DNA of 35,999 nt from Mycobacterium sp. GTDB lineage: Bacteria; Actinomycetota; Actinomycetes; Mycobacteriales; Mycobacteriaceae. A program made the translations under genes and the position numbers. Below are positions 15,475 to 24,665 of the stretch, piece by piece. The notes below the pieces were generated by a model. That model was not told where the DNA came from. It ran no database searches and worked only from the letters and a program-made list of their open reading frames with translations. The stretch is from positions 1 to 35,999 of the forward strand of contig JAOPUT010000055.1 of the NCBI GenBank assembly GCA_025963385.1. Direction: 5' to 3'. Each line of letters opens with the position of its first letter. Position 1 is the stretch's first letter.

Positions 15475-16256
15475 ATCACCTTGGACAGGAATGCCCTCGT
15501 ACGTTCCTGTTGCGGGTTGCTCAACACCTCACGCGGGTTGCCCCGCTCGACGATGACCCCGGCGTCCATGAACACGAGCTGGTCGGCAACCTCACGGGCG
15601 AAACCCATCTCGTGGGTGACGACCACCATCGTCATGCCCTCGCTGGCGAGCTTCTTCATGACGCCGAGCACTTCGCCGACCAGTTCGGGGTCCAGCGCGG
15701 AGGTCGGTTCGTCGAAGAGCATCAGCTTCGGGTTCATCGCCAGTGCGCGCGCGATCGCGACGCGCTGCTGCTGGCCACCGGACAGCTGCGCCGGATACGC
15801 GGTGGCCTTGTCGGAGAGCCCCACCTGGTCGAGGAGATCCTTCGCTCGTTCGATTGCCTCGGACTTCTTGACGCCCTTCACCTGGATCGGCGCCTCGACG
15901 ATGTTGGCCAAGGCGTTCCGATGGGGGAAGAGGTTGAAGTGCTGGAACACCATCCCGATGTCGCGCCGCTGCTTGGCGGCCTCCCGTGGCGGCATCTCGT
16001 ACAACTTGCCAGCGCGTTCCCGGTAGCCGATCAGCTCGCCGTCGACGTAGAGCCGGCCGCCGTTGACGACTTCGAGGTGATTGATGCAGCGCAGGAACGT
16101 CGACTTGCCGGATCCCGACGGTCCCACCAGGACCAGCACCTGACCGCGGCCGATCTCCAGCGTGACACCCTTGAGCACCTTCAACGCGCCGAAGTTCTTG
16201 CAGACGCCCTCGGCCTTGACCATCGGCGTGGTCGCCGTCTCCCGCATCGCGGTCAT
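15471..16256 (-). CDS. Polar amino acid (glutamine-type) ABC transporter ATPase
   Basis: 261 residues, the usual length for GlnQ/HisP ATPases. Walker A is GPSGSGKST (about 46-54), the Q-loop is [11 protein letters not shown], the signature is [15 protein letters not shown], Walker B is [14 protein letters not shown] and the H-loop is [22 protein letters not shown] and the [11 protein letters not shown] helix are typical of the polar amino acid subfamily. It hydrolyses ATP at the inner face of the membrane to drive the adjacent permease. The ATG start overlaps the permease stop by 4 nt (ATGA), indicating translational coupling. Two successive TAG stops are followed by the kinase gene 6 nt on. 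The exact substrate (Gln, Glu, Asp or other) cannot be read from the sequence. Confidence 0.93.
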   Translation of the reverse strand: MTAMRETATTPMVKAEGVCKNFGALKVLKGVTLEIGRGQVLVLVGPSGSGKSTFLRCINHLEVVNGGRLYVDGELIGYRERAGKLYEMPPREAAKQRRDIGMVFQHFNLFPHRNALANIVEAPIQVKGVKKSEAIERAKDLLDQVGLSDKATAYPAQLSGGQQQRVAIARALAMNPKLMLFDEPTSALDPELVGEVLGVMKKLASEGMTMVVVTHEMGFAREVADQLVFMDAGVIVERGNPREVLSNPQQERTRAFLSKVM

Positions 16257-17182
16257 GTATGACCCGCCTCTCCGAGAGTCTGGGCATCGGCCAGAGCCTC
16301 GAGCTGTTTGGTGGTCAGCTTCCGCGAGACGCCGCGGGAGAAGTACCGCTCCAGATAGAACTGCCCCACCATCAGGATGCTGGTGATGAGCAAGTACCAG
16401 GCCGCCGCGACCAGCAACAGCGGAATCGGCTGGAACAGGACTGCCGAGATGTCGCGCTGACGGCCGAACAGGTCGAACGTGTACGGCACCGCGGCCACCA
16501 GTGACGTCGTCTTGAGCTGGCCGATGAACTCGTTGCCCGTCGGCGGGATGATCACCCGCATCGCCTGCGGCAGCACGGTGCGCCGCATCGTCATGATCCA
16601 GGACATGCCCAGTGCCGTGGACGCCTCCGACTGCCCTTCCGGCACCGAGCTGATCCCGGCTCGGATGATCTCCGCCAAGTACGCCGCCTCGTTGAGCCCC
16701 AGACCGATCACGGCCAGCAGGAAGTACAGCGACAGGTTCTGGATGTTGAGGGTGAAGAACGTCGGCCCGAACGGGATGCCCAATTGGATGTTCTTGTAGA
16801 TCGTCGGGACGAGGCCCCAGAACACCAGCTGCACGTAGACCGGCGTGCCGCGGAAGATCCACAGGTAGACCCAGGACACCGACCGGAACACCGGGTTCGG
16901 CGACAGTCGCATGACTGCCAGGATCACCGCGAGGACGATGGCCAGGATCATCGAGAGCACGGTCAGCTCGATGGTGATCAAGACACCCGACACGATCCGC
17001 TCGTCGAGGATGTACTTGCCGAAGGTGGACCAGCCGTAGGCCTCGTTGGTCGCCGCGCCGTACAGGAAGAGTGCAACCAGCACGACGATGACGATCGCCG
17101 TCACCCACCGCCATGGGTGCCTCAACGGGACGGCATCGATGACGGTTGGGCTGTCGGGTGGCGACGAAACGTCAACGCTCAT
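16253..17182 (-). CDS. Polar amino acid ABC transporter permease (HisM/GlnP type)
   Basis: 309 residues with about six hydrophobic helices, including a long first helix at about 27-44. The EAA loop [20 protein letters not shown], followed by SEASTALGM, is the coupling motif that contacts the ATPase and is characteristic of the His/Glu/Gln/Arg/opine family. [12 protein letters not shown] is also a family hallmark. A C-terminal cytosolic tail of about 35 residues is longer than in many relatives. It sits 13 nt after the binding protein gene and overlaps the ATPase gene by 4 nt. A single permease gene implies a homodimer. Confidence 0.93.
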   Translation of the reverse strand: MSVDVSSPPDSPTVIDAVPLRHPWRWVTAIVIVVLVALFLYGAATNEAYGWSTFGKYILDERIVSGVLITIELTVLSMILAIVLAVILAVMRLSPNPVFRSVSWVYLWIFRGTPVYVQLVFWGLVPTIYKNIQLGIPFGPTFFTLNIQNLSLYFLLAVIGLGLNEAAYLAEIIRAGISSVPEGQSEASTALGMSWIMTMRRTVLPQAMRVIIPPTGNEFIGQLKTTSLVAAVPYTFDLFGRQRDISAVLFQPIPLLLVAAAWYLLITSILMVGQFYLERYFSRGVSRKLTTKQLEALADAQTLGEAGHT

Positions 17183-17195
17183 CGGGATTGCGCTA

Positions 17196-18119
17196 TCAGC
17201 TGGTTGCGCCGTTGATGACGGGCTTGTCGATCATGCCTGCCTCGACACCCCAGTTCGACGCGATCGTCTTGTAGTCGCCGGTCTCGATCAGGTGCTCCAG
17301 CGCCTTCTGCAGTGATGCCGCCAATGGAGAGCCCTTCGCGACCGGCCAGCCGTACGGCGCCGAGTCGAACGTCTGACCGGCCTGCTCGAGCTTGCCGTTG
17401 CTCTGCTTGATCGCGTACAGCGTGACCGGGGAGTCCGCCGACATCGCGTCGGCTTGGCCGAGGACGACGGCGTTGGTGGCCTGGTCCTGTCCATCGAACT
17501 TCACGATGGTGATCGCCGGCTTGCCTGCGTCGGTGCATGCCTTGCTCTTCGCGGGCAGTTCGTCGACCTCCTGGGTGGTCGTCGCCTGGACCGCGACCTT
17601 CTTGCCGCAGGCGTTCGCCGGATCGATGTCCGATCCCTTCGGCTTGGCCCACAGCGAGCCTGCCGAGAAGTAGGTGACGAAGTCGACGGTCTGCTCGCGC
17701 TCCTTGGTGTCGGTGAAGGAGGACATGCCGACGTTGAAGGTGCCGCCCTGAATGGACGGAATGATCTTCGAGAAGTCCGCCTCGCGGTACTCCGCCGTCA
17801 GCCCCAGGGTGGACGCGATCGCGTTCATCAGGTCGACGTCGAAGCCGATGATCTTGCCGCTCGAATCCTTGAACTCGTTTGGCGTGTAAGGAACATTGAC
17901 TCCGACGATCAGCTTGCCGGAGGACTTGATGTCCTCGGGAACGGTGTTGGCGATGTCGTCGACCTTCGCGGCCTTGGCTGCCGTGGTCTCCGTCGTCGGC
18001 CCCGTAGTGTCGGTGTTCTTGGTACAGCCCGACAGAACCAGGGCGCCGGATACGGCGATCACCGCAGCGCCGCGCCACCAGCGTGAGCTCGCTCGACGGT
18101 CTTGAATTCCAGCTACCAC
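17196..18119 (-). CDS. Amino acid ABC transporter substrate-binding lipoprotein
   Basis: 307 residues. A basic N-terminus is followed by a hydrophobic stretch and the lipobox LSGC (Cys about 32), so the mature protein is lipid-anchored outside the membrane. After a Thr-rich linker comes an SBP_bac_3 domain: KLIVGVNVPYTPNEF, IIGFDVDLMNAIAS, FNVGMSSFTDTKERE (the ligand carboxylate Arg/Glu region) and SNWGVEAG near the end. It should capture a polar amino acid and deliver it to the permease. The GTG start has a purine-rich AGAGAAGAG stretch upstream. It is the first gene of the operon leading to the kinase and regulator, so its promoter likely drives all six genes. Confidence 0.92.
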   Translation of the reverse strand: MVAGIQDRRASSRWWRGAAVIAVSGALVLSGCTKNTDTTGPTTETTAAKAAKVDDIANTVPEDIKSSGKLIVGVNVPYTPNEFKDSSGKIIGFDVDLMNAIASTLGLTAEYREADFSKIIPSIQGGTFNVGMSSFTDTKEREQTVDFVTYFSAGSLWAKPKGSDIDPANACGKKVAVQATTTQEVDELPAKSKACTDAGKPAITIVKFDGQDQATNAVVLGQADAMSADSPVTLYAIKQSNGKLEQAGQTFDSAPYGWPVAKGSPLAASLQKALEHLIETGDYKTIASNWGVEAGMIDKPVINGATS

Positions 18120-18313
18120 GTTGTCTCTTCTCTCTACATCGGGTCGCCTTCATTCACCGTGGGCGACGACGTCAACGAACACTAGCGGGGTGGGGGCGCT
18201 GTAGTAGGTGAAACTTAACGCTGGTCGTCGATCGGCGCTGTCCGAACGCTGTGAGAGACGGCAAGCCGGTGAATGACGGCTCGTGGGCAGAGCATTATGC
18301 GACACTTCCCCGC

Positions 18314-18952
18314 ATGACCACCCCTACTCTCCCAAGCTTGTTGCCACATCTGTGGAAGACGTCCGCCGTCTCGGGTGTGCTCGCCATCGCCCTCGGTGCA
18401 GCCATCGTGGCGTGGCCCGGTATCTCGATTGCGGTCGCGGCCATCTTCTTTGGCGCCGGACTATTGCTGACCGGCATCCAGCAGGTGTTCTTCGCCTTCA
18501 GCCTCGACGTGTCCGCCGGCGGGCGGGTCCTGCTGTTCATCAGCGGCGCCGCGTCGCTCATCCTCGCGATCATGGCGTTCCGCCACCTGTACGACGCGGT
18601 GTTGTTGCTCGCCATCTGGATCGGTGTCGGCTTCATCTTCCGCGGCGTGGCGACGACCGTCTCCGCCATCAGCGACCCGACGCTGCCAGGTCGGGGATGG
18701 AATGTCTTCGTCGGCGTCATCAGCCTGGTTGCCGGTGTGGTCGTCCTGGCTTCGCCATTCGACTCGATCGGCACGCTGGCGTTCGTCGTGGGTATCTGGC
18801 TGATCGTCATCGGTGTCATGGAGGTCGTGGCAGCGGTCGCCATTCGCCGGACCACCAACTCGGTGCTCGGTGCTGGTGCGCCCGACGCCGTCGCCCCCGA
18901 GTCCATCGATCCGACGCCCGCGCCGCCGCAGTCCGAGGACGGTACGAAATAG
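18314..18952 (+). CDS. DUF308/HdeD-like membrane protein
   Basis: 212 residues with six hydrophobic helices in three repeated pairs, for example SGVLAIALGAAIVAWPGIS, GRVLLFISGAASLILAIMAF and NVFVGVISLVAGVVVL. This is the HdeD/DUF308 pattern, including the WPG turn. A short Pro-rich C-terminal tail follows. The ATG at 18314 was chosen at the point where family similarity begins. The frame is open back to a GTG at 18251, and neither start has a strong Shine-Dalgarno. HdeD proteins are linked to acid or membrane stress in enteric bacteria; the role here is unknown. The gene sits just before cydA in the same direction, with a small hairpin between. M. tuberculosis has a membrane protein (Rv1624c) next to cydA that may be the counterpart. 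Confidence 0.82.
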   Translation: MTTPTLPSLLPHLWKTSAVSGVLAIALGAAIVAWPGISIAVAAIFFGAGLLLTGIQQVFFAFSLDVSAGGRVLLFISGAASLILAIMAFRHLYDAVLLLAIWIGVGFIFRGVATTVSAISDPTLPGRGWNVFVGVISLVAGVVVLASPFDSIGTLAFVVGIWLIVIGVMEVVAAVAIRRTTNSVLGAGAPDAVAPESIDPTPAPPQSEDGTK

Positions 18953-18963
18953 CTGGCCCACGG

Positions 18964-18981
18964 TAGGGCCGAAGGGCCCTA
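18964..18981 (+). terminator. Small hairpin after the DUF308 gene
   Basis: TAGGGCC, a GAAG tetraloop and GGCCCTA form a 7-bp perfect stem 11 nt after the stop, followed by ATTCT. It is short for a terminator but placed to separate the DUF308 gene from cydA. Confidence 0.45.
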
Positions 18982-19018
18982 ATTCTCACGAAACAGGACC
19001 TGGGCTGCGGGAAGGTTA

Positions 19019-19039
19019 TCTACTACAATTCGTCGTAGA
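19019..19039 (+). promoter_or_regulatory. Dyad TCTACTAC-AATTC-GTCGTAGA upstream of cydA
   Basis: An imperfect 8-5-8 inverted repeat (7 of 8 paired) 25-45 nt upstream of the cydA ATG, where a repressor operator near the transcription start would fall. TACTAC/GTAGTA half-sites recall BlaI-type operators and also the words seen near the neighbouring two-component operon. The regulator is not identified. Confidence 0.45.
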
Positions 19040-19063
19040 GACTCTCGGCAGTGGAGATGACAC

Positions 19064-20512
19064 ATGGGCGCGCTCGACGTTTCACGGTGGCAGTTCGGGA
19101 TCACGACCGTCTACCACTTCATCTTCGTCCCGCTGACCATCGGCCTCGCGCCCCTGATCGCCGTCATGCAGACGGTGTGGGTCGTCACGGGCAATGCCGC
19201 GTGGTACCGCCTGACCAAGTTCTTCGGCAAGCTGTTCCTGATCAACTTCGCCCTCGGCGTGGCCACCGGCATCGTCCAGGAATTCCAGTTCGGGATGAAC
19301 TGGAGCGAGTACTCCCGCTTCGTCGGCGACGTGTTCGGCGCCCCCCTGGCGATGGAGGGCCTGGTCGCGTTCTTCTTCGAATCGACGTTCATCGGCCTGT
19401 GGATCTTCGGCTGGACGCGCCTGCCCCGGTTGGTGCACCTGGCCTGCATCTGGGTCGTGGCCGTCGCGGTGAATGCGTCGGCGTTCTTCATCATCGCGGC
19501 GAACTCGTGGATGCAGCACCCGGTGGGCGCCCGCTACAACCCGCACACCGGACGCGCCGAGTTGACGAGCATCGTCGCCCTGTTCACCAACAACACTGCG
19601 ATGGCGGCCTTCTCGCACGCCGTGTTCGGAGCCTTCGTCACCGCAGGCACGTTCGTGGCAGGTATCTGCGCGTGGTGGCTGGTGCGGGCTCGTGACACCG
19701 ACGAGGCACGCACGATGTACCGGCCCGCGACGATCCTCGGTTGTCTGGTGACGCTCGCCGCCGCGGGCGGCGTGTTCCTGACCGGCGACGCCCAGGGCAA
19801 GCTGATGTTCCAGCAACAGCCCATGAAGATGGCCTCCGCGGAATCGTTGTGCCACACGGAGACCGACCCTGATTTCTCAGTCCTCACCGTCGGAACGCAC
19901 AACAACTGCGATGCCGTCATCCACCTCATCGAGGTGCCCTACGTACTCCCGTTCCTTGCGGAGGGCCGGTTCGACGGCGTCACGTTGCAGGGCGTCAAGG
20001 ATCTTCAGGTCGAATACCAGGCCAAGTTCGGCCCCGGCGACTATCGGCCCAACCTCTTCGTGACCTATTGGTCGTTCCGCATGATGGTCGGATTGCTCAC
20101 CGTGCCAGCGCTGTTCGCGCTGACGGCGCTGTGGCTGACCCGCCGAGGGCGCATCCCCGACCAACGTTGGTTCAGCCGGTTCGCGTTGGCGACCCTTCCG
20201 ACCCCGTTCCTGGCGAACAGCGCGGGGTGGGTGTTCACCGAAATGGGCCGCCAGCCGTGGGTGGTGGTGCCGAACCCCACCGGCGATCAGATGCTGCGGC
20301 TCAACGTCGCCGACGGTGTCTCCCATCACTCAGCAGCCGTGGTGTGGACGTCGCTGATCGTGTTCACGGCGCTCTACGCCGTGCTCGCGTGCATCTGGTT
20401 CTGGCTCATCCGGCGCTACGTGGTCGAGGGGCCACTCGAGCACGACGCCGAACCTGCTCCGCCGACACCGCCAGGGACCGACGACGTCGCGCCGTTGTCG
20501 TTCGCCTACTGA
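19064..20512 (+). CDS. cydA: Cytochrome bd oxidase subunit I
   Basis: 482 residues. CydA is the haem-bearing, quinol-oxidising subunit of the bd-type terminal oxidase and reduces O2 to water without proton pumping. Visible ligands and functional residues: His18 (TVYHFIFVPLTIG), His185 (AFSHAVFGAF), Met341 with Arg339 (YWSFRMMVG), Glu98 (AMEGLVAFFFEST) and TEMGRQPW at 392-399. The Q-loop is the short form and has Cys263 and Cys282, able to form the disulfide described for mycobacterial bd oxidase. The start ATG has a GTGGAG Shine-Dalgarno 7 nt upstream. First gene of cydABDC; a dyad upstream is a candidate operator. Important under low oxygen or when the bc1-aa3 branch is blocked. Confidence 0.97.
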   Translation: MGALDVSRWQFGITTVYHFIFVPLTIGLAPLIAVMQTVWVVTGNAAWYRLTKFFGKLFLINFALGVATGIVQEFQFGMNWSEYSRFVGDVFGAPLAMEGLVAFFFESTFIGLWIFGWTRLPRLVHLACIWVVAVAVNASAFFIIAANSWMQHPVGARYNPHTGRAELTSIVALFTNNTAMAAFSHAVFGAFVTAGTFVAGICAWWLVRARDTDEARTMYRPATILGCLVTLAAAGGVFLTGDAQGKLMFQQQPMKMASAESLCHTETDPDFSVLTVGTHNNCDAVIHLIEVPYVLPFLAEGRFDGVTLQGVKDLQVEYQAKFGPGDYRPNLFVTYWSFRMMVGLLTVPALFALTALWLTRRGRIPDQRWFSRFALATLPTPFLANSAGWVFTEMGRQPWVVVPNPTGDQMLRLNVADGVSHHSAAVVWTSLIVFTALYAVLACIWFWLIRRYVVEGPLEHDAEPAPPTPPGTDDVAPLSFAY

Positions 20513-20522
20513 GGAGACCGTC

Positions 20523-21560
20523 ATGGGACTGCAGGACTTCTGGTTCATCGCATTGGCGGCCTTGTTCCTCGGCTTTCTGGTCTTGGAGGGCTTCGACTTC
20601 GGCGTCGGCATGCTCATGGAGTTCTTCGCGCGCCGCGCACCGGCCGGCCAGCGGGAACAGCACAGGCGCGCCGTCCTGAACACCATCGGCCCGGTCTGGG
20701 ACGGCAACGAGGTCTGGCTGATCACCGCAGGTGGCGCCATGTTCGCGGCGTTCCCCGAGATGTACGCGACCCTGTTCTCCGGCCTGTACCTTCCGCTGCT
20801 CGCCATCCTCGTGGCGATGATCGTCCGCATCTGCGCCATCGAATGGCGCGGCAAGATCGACGATCCGACGTGGCGCTCCAGGGCCGACATGGCGATCGCG
20901 GTCGGGTCGTGGCTACCCGCCGTGATGTGGGGCATCACCTTCGCCGCCCTGGTGCACGGGCTACCGCTGAACGCCGACAAGCAGATCGAGCTGTCCATCA
21001 CCGACCTGCTCAACGGGTACATTCTGCTCGGCGGCCTCACCACCGCAGGCTTGTTCGCCTTCCACGGCGCGGTCTTCATCACCCTCAAGACCGAGGGCGT
21101 CGTCCGTGACGACGCGACCCAATTCGCGGGCCGTCTCGCCCTGCCGGTGACGCTCGTGGTGGCGGGATTCGGATTCTGGACCCAACTCGCCTACGGCAAG
21201 GACTGGACGTGGCTGGTGCTGGGCGTCGCCGTCGTCGCGCAGATCTCGGCCGTCATGCTGGTGTGGGGCCGCGGAGGTGACGGCTGGGCCTTCGGGTGCA
21301 CGGCGACCGTCGTTGCCGCAGTAGTGATCCTGCTGTTCGGGTCGCTGTACCCGGATCTGGTGCCGTCGACGCTGAACCCGCAGTGGAGCCTGACCGTCCA
21401 CAACGCGTCGTCGTCGCCGTACACCCTCAAGATCATGTCGTGGGCGGCGCTCATCTTCGCGCCGCTGGTGATCGCCTACCAGGGGTGGACCTACTGGGTG
21501 TTCCGCCAACGCATCTCCGCCGACCGGATCCCCGCGCCGATCGGCCTCACACCGAAATGA
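20523..21560 (+). CDS. cydB: Cytochrome bd oxidase subunit II
   Basis: 345 residues with about eight or nine membrane helices. The N-terminus LQDFWFIALAALFLGFLVLE, followed by GFDFGVGML, is diagnostic of CydB, as are GPVWDGNEVWLITAGGAMFAA and the helix ending in MWGITFAALVHG. It pairs with CydA to complete the oxidase. GAGGAGACC precedes the ATG, 10 nt after the cydA stop. Its TGA stop overlaps the cydD start (ATGA). Confidence 0.97.
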   Translation: MGLQDFWFIALAALFLGFLVLEGFDFGVGMLMEFFARRAPAGQREQHRRAVLNTIGPVWDGNEVWLITAGGAMFAAFPEMYATLFSGLYLPLLAILVAMIVRICAIEWRGKIDDPTWRSRADMAIAVGSWLPAVMWGITFAALVHGLPLNADKQIELSITDLLNGYILLGGLTTAGLFAFHGAVFITLKTEGVVRDDATQFAGRLALPVTLVVAGFGFWTQLAYGKDWTWLVLGVAVVAQISAVMLVWGRGGDGWAFGCTATVVAAVVILLFGSLYPDLVPSTLNPQWSLTVHNASSSPYTLKIMSWAALIFAPLVIAYQGWTYWVFRQRISADRIPAPIGLTPK

Positions 21561-23158
21561 TGCGGCGCCACCTGGCGGCGACGGCGGGCTGCGGCGTGAT
21601 CATCACCGGTGCAGCCATCGCCTGCGCCGTGCTTCTGGCGCACGTCCTGGCGGGTCTCGTCACCGATCCGAGCTCCCGCACCCTTGGCCACTGGTCTAGC
21701 GCGCTGTGGGTTCTATTGGCGCTGTGGACCATTCGCGTGCTGGCTCAATGGATCCAGGCCCGACTGAGTCAACGCGGAGCCACCGCGGCGATCGCGGAGT
21801 TGAACCGGCGGCTACTCACCACCGTCACCGCGCTTCCGCCGCGCGAGCTCGCGGCCCGGCGCGACGAGACTGCGGTCCTCGTGTCGCGGGGCCTCGATGG
21901 TTTGCGGCCGTACTACACCCGCTATCTGCCAGCGGCGCTGCAGGCTGCCGTCCTCACCCCTGCCGCGGTGGTGACGATGGCGTGCTACGACCTGCAGGCC
22001 GCCGTCATCGTTCTGATCGCACTGCCGCTCGTTCCCCTGTTCATGGTGCTCATCGGCCTCGTCACCGCCGAACGGTCGGCAGCCTCGCTGAAGGCGATGA
22101 CGACGCTGCAGACCCGATTGCTCGACCTGGTCTCCGGCATCCCCACCCTCCGTGCACTTGGCCGTGCCGACGGGCCCGAACATCGCATCACCGAACTCGC
22201 TGCGGCCCACCGCCGTTCGACCATGGAAACACTGCGGATCACCTTCCTGTCCTCGCTGGTGCTCGAACTGCTCGCCACGCTCGGTGTGGCGCTGGTCGCC
22301 GTGAGCGTCGGCTTGCGACTGGTGTTCGGAGGGGTCGAACTCGCGGCCGGGCTGACGGTGCTGCTGCTGGCCCCCGAGGTCTTCTGGCCGTTGCGTCGCG
22401 TCGGCGCGGAGTTCCACGCCGCACAGGACGGCAAGACCGCGCGGGAGAAGGCGCTGGCGCTGCTCGAGGACTCCAACGAACCCGTTGCCGGGACGGCCAA
22501 CCCGACCGGCGCGTCGATCCGTCTGCTCGACGTCAGCGTGGCGAGCCGCAACGGCAACGCACCGCACCATCTTTCCGCCGACGTCGAATCCGGCACGATC
22601 ACGGTCCTCACCGGACCGAACGGTGCTGGCAAGTCGACGGCCCTGCACGCGGTACTCGGCCTGGTGCGGCCGACCTCGGGTCGCGTGCTGGTCGACGGCG
22701 AGGATGTCGACTGGTTCGACCCACGGTTGTGGTGGGATCAGATTGCCTGGCTTCCCCAGCGGCCCGCGCTGGTTCCCGGCACGGTGCTCGAGAACCTCGA
22801 GCTTTTCGGTCCCATCGCAGATCTCGACACCGCCTGCCGCCGGGCAGGTTTCGACGAGGTGGTGGCAACCCTCCCCGACGGCCTGACCACCGCCGTCGGG
22901 CGTGACGGCACCGGTTTGTCGCTGGGGCAGCGCCAGAGGCTGGCCCTGGCGAGGGCGTTCGGCTCGAACCGACCGGTCCTCCTCCTCGACGAGCCGACCG
23001 CGCACCTGGACAAGGAATGGGAAGCCCATGTCCTGCAAGCGATCCGGGAGGTCGCACGGGCGGGCGCCACCGTGCTGGTGGTCGGCCACCGCGAGGCGGT
23101 CCGCGCGATCGGTGACCGAGTCGTGGAGGTCGGCGGTGAGATCTGTGTCTCCGTCTGA
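21557..23158 (+). CDS. cydD: CydD subunit of the heterodimeric CydDC ABC exporter
   Basis: 533 residues. An N-terminal six-helix ABC exporter domain (about 1-300) is followed by an ATPase domain: Walker A GPNGAGKST, Q-loop WLPQRPALVPGTVLENL, signature LSLGQRQRLALARAF, Walker B PVLLLDEPTAHLD and H-loop VVGHREAV. CydDC exports reduced thiols (cysteine, glutathione in E. coli) or handles haem, and is needed to assemble the bd oxidase. The start is the first of two adjacent ATGs, overlapping the cydB stop. The frame is open further upstream inside cydB, but that is shadow sequence. It overlaps cydC by 23 nt. Confidence 0.95.
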   Translation: MMRRHLAATAGCGVIITGAAIACAVLLAHVLAGLVTDPSSRTLGHWSSALWVLLALWTIRVLAQWIQARLSQRGATAAIAELNRRLLTTVTALPPRELAARRDETAVLVSRGLDGLRPYYTRYLPAALQAAVLTPAAVVTMACYDLQAAVIVLIALPLVPLFMVLIGLVTAERSAASLKAMTTLQTRLLDLVSGIPTLRALGRADGPEHRITELAAAHRRSTMETLRITFLSSLVLELLATLGVALVAVSVGLRLVFGGVELAAGLTVLLLAPEVFWPLRRVGAEFHAAQDGKTAREKALALLEDSNEPVAGTANPTGASIRLLDVSVASRNGNAPHHLSADVESGTITVLTGPNGAGKSTALHAVLGLVRPTSGRVLVDGEDVDWFDPRLWWDQIAWLPQRPALVPGTVLENLELFGPIADLDTACRRAGFDEVVATLPDGLTTAVGRDGTGLSLGQRQRLALARAFGSNRPVLLLDEPTAHLDKEWEAHVLQAIREVARAGATVLVVGHREAVRAIGDRVVEVGGEICVSV

Positions 23159-24665
23159 CCTCCGCTCCGACCCGCTGATCGCGGGCCTCGGCCTGCTACG
23201 TCCCCGATTGCCGCGGCTCGCCATGGCGGTGACGTTCGGCGTGCTCGCCCTGGGCAGTGCCCTGGCTCTCGCCGGCGTCTCGGCGTGGCTGATCACCAAG
23301 GCCTGGCAGATGCCGCCGATCCTCGACCTGAGTGTGGCGGTCGTCGCCGTGCGCGCACTCGGCATCGCCCGCGGGGTCCTCGGCTACTGCGAGCGACTGG
23401 CCTCACACGACACCGCACTGCGGGCCGCCGGTGGTGCGCGGGCCCGGTTGTACCGCGCGCTGGCCCACGGTCCGGCCGACACCGTGATGCGACTGTCCGA
23501 GGGCGACATCGCCTCCCGCGTCGGGGCCTCGGTCGACGAGCTGTCCGACGTGCTGGTCCGGGCGGTGCTGCCGATCGCGGTGGCTGCGATCCTGTCGACG
23601 GCATCGGTGCTCGCGATCGCGATCATCTCCCCCACTGCCGCAGCGGTTCTCGCCGCTTCCCTGCTCGTCGCAGGTGTCATCGCGCCCTGGCTGGCCGCGC
23701 GCGGGGCTACGGCCGCCGAAGACGTTGCCGTAAGCCATCATTCGGCGAGGGACGGTGCCACGATGCTCGCCCTCGAACACGCCCCCGAGCTGCGGGTGGC
23801 GGGCCGCCTCGCCGACGTGATCGCCGATGCGGATCGTAGACAACGCGATTGGGGCGCCGCAGCCGATCGGGCCGCATTGCCTGCCGCATTCGGAGCCGCC
23901 GCTCCCGCCGCGGCGATGGCCGCCAGCGTGCTCGGTGCCGTCGTCGTCGGAATCTCCCTCGCCCCGATCGTCGCGCCGACCACGCTGGCCATCCTCGTCT
24001 TGTTGCCACTGTCGGCGTTCGAGGCCACCACCGCGCTTCCCGCGGCAGCCGTCCAACTGGTCCGCGCCCGGATCGCCGCCAGACGATTGCTGGAACTGAC
24101 CACACCCGACCCGTCCGCCCGGCACAGGCCTCCCATGGAGTCACCCGACGTCCGCCCCGGCGACCGGTTGGCCGTCGTGGGCGCCAGTGGCAGCGGGAAG
24201 ACGACGACGTTGATGGCGATCGCCGCCGCGCACGAAAAGCCCTTGACCGCAGGCTTCTTCCCCGAGGACGCGCACCTGTTCGACACCACCGTGCGTGACA
24301 ATCTGCTGGTGGCCCGCGGTGATGCCACCGACCAGGAACTGCTCGCCGCACTCGACGCCGTCGGATTGCGGGACTGGGTCGAGAACCTTCCCGTCGGGCT
24401 GGCCACCATGCTGACCGGGGGCGCCGCCGCTGTCTCCGCCGGGCAACGACGCCGACTCCTGCTCGCCCGCGCGGTGTTGTGCGACCTGCCGATCGTGCTG
24501 CTCGACGAGCCGACCGAGCATCTCGATGCCGCCGACGCGGACCGCCTTCTGCGCGACGTGCTGGCCAGGGACGGACTGTTCGCACCCACCCGGACCGTCG
24601 TCGTCGCCACGCATCACCTCCCGAGCGGCGTGACGTGCCCCGTCCTCTACCCTCGGCAGACATGA
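23136..24665 (+). CDS. cydC: CydC subunit of CydDC, with compact nucleotide-binding domain
   Basis: 509 residues. Six transmembrane helices (about 25-310) precede an ATPase domain: Walker A GASGSGKTT (about 348), signature VSAGQRRRLLLARAV, Walker B IVLLDEPTEHLD and H-loop VVATHHL. Only about 20 residues separate Walker A from the Q-loop position, against about 40 in the neighbouring CydD, and the Q-loop reads PEDAHLF with Glu where Gln is usual. The usual strand with a G-x-I/V-x-x-DG turn is missing. It should pair with CydD as the degenerate half of the dimer. The GTG at 23136 has GGAGG 6 nt upstream; a second GTG at 23145 is possible. The stop overlaps the next gene (ATGA). Confidence 0.93.
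   Translation: MRSVSPSDLRSDPLIAGLGLLRPRLPRLAMAVTFGVLALGSALALAGVSAWLITKAWQMPPILDLSVAVVAVRALGIARGVLGYCERLASHDTALRAAGGARARLYRALAHGPADTVMRLSEGDIASRVGASVDELSDVLVRAVLPIAVAAILSTASVLAIAIISPTAAAVLAASLLVAGVIAPWLAARGATAAEDVAVSHHSARDGATMLALEHAPELRVAGRLADVIADADRRQRDWGAAADRAALPAAFGAAAPAAAMAASVLGAVVVGISLAPIVAPTTLAILVLLPLSAFEATTALPAAAVQLVRARIAARRLLELTTPDPSARHRPPMESPDVRPGDRLAVVGASGSGKTTTLMAIAAAHEKPLTAGFFPEDAHLFDTTVRDNLLVARGDATDQELLAALDAVGLRDWVENLPVGLATMLTGGAAAVSAGQRRRLLLARAVLCDLPIVLLDEPTEHLDAADADRLLRDVLARDGLFAPTRTVVVATHHLPSGVTCPVLYPRQT

Noticed and set aside
14940..16262. 440-codon plus-strand open frame opposite the kinase and ABC ATPase
   Set aside because: Antisense to two strongly conserved genes; product is low-complexity His/Arg/Asp with no motif.
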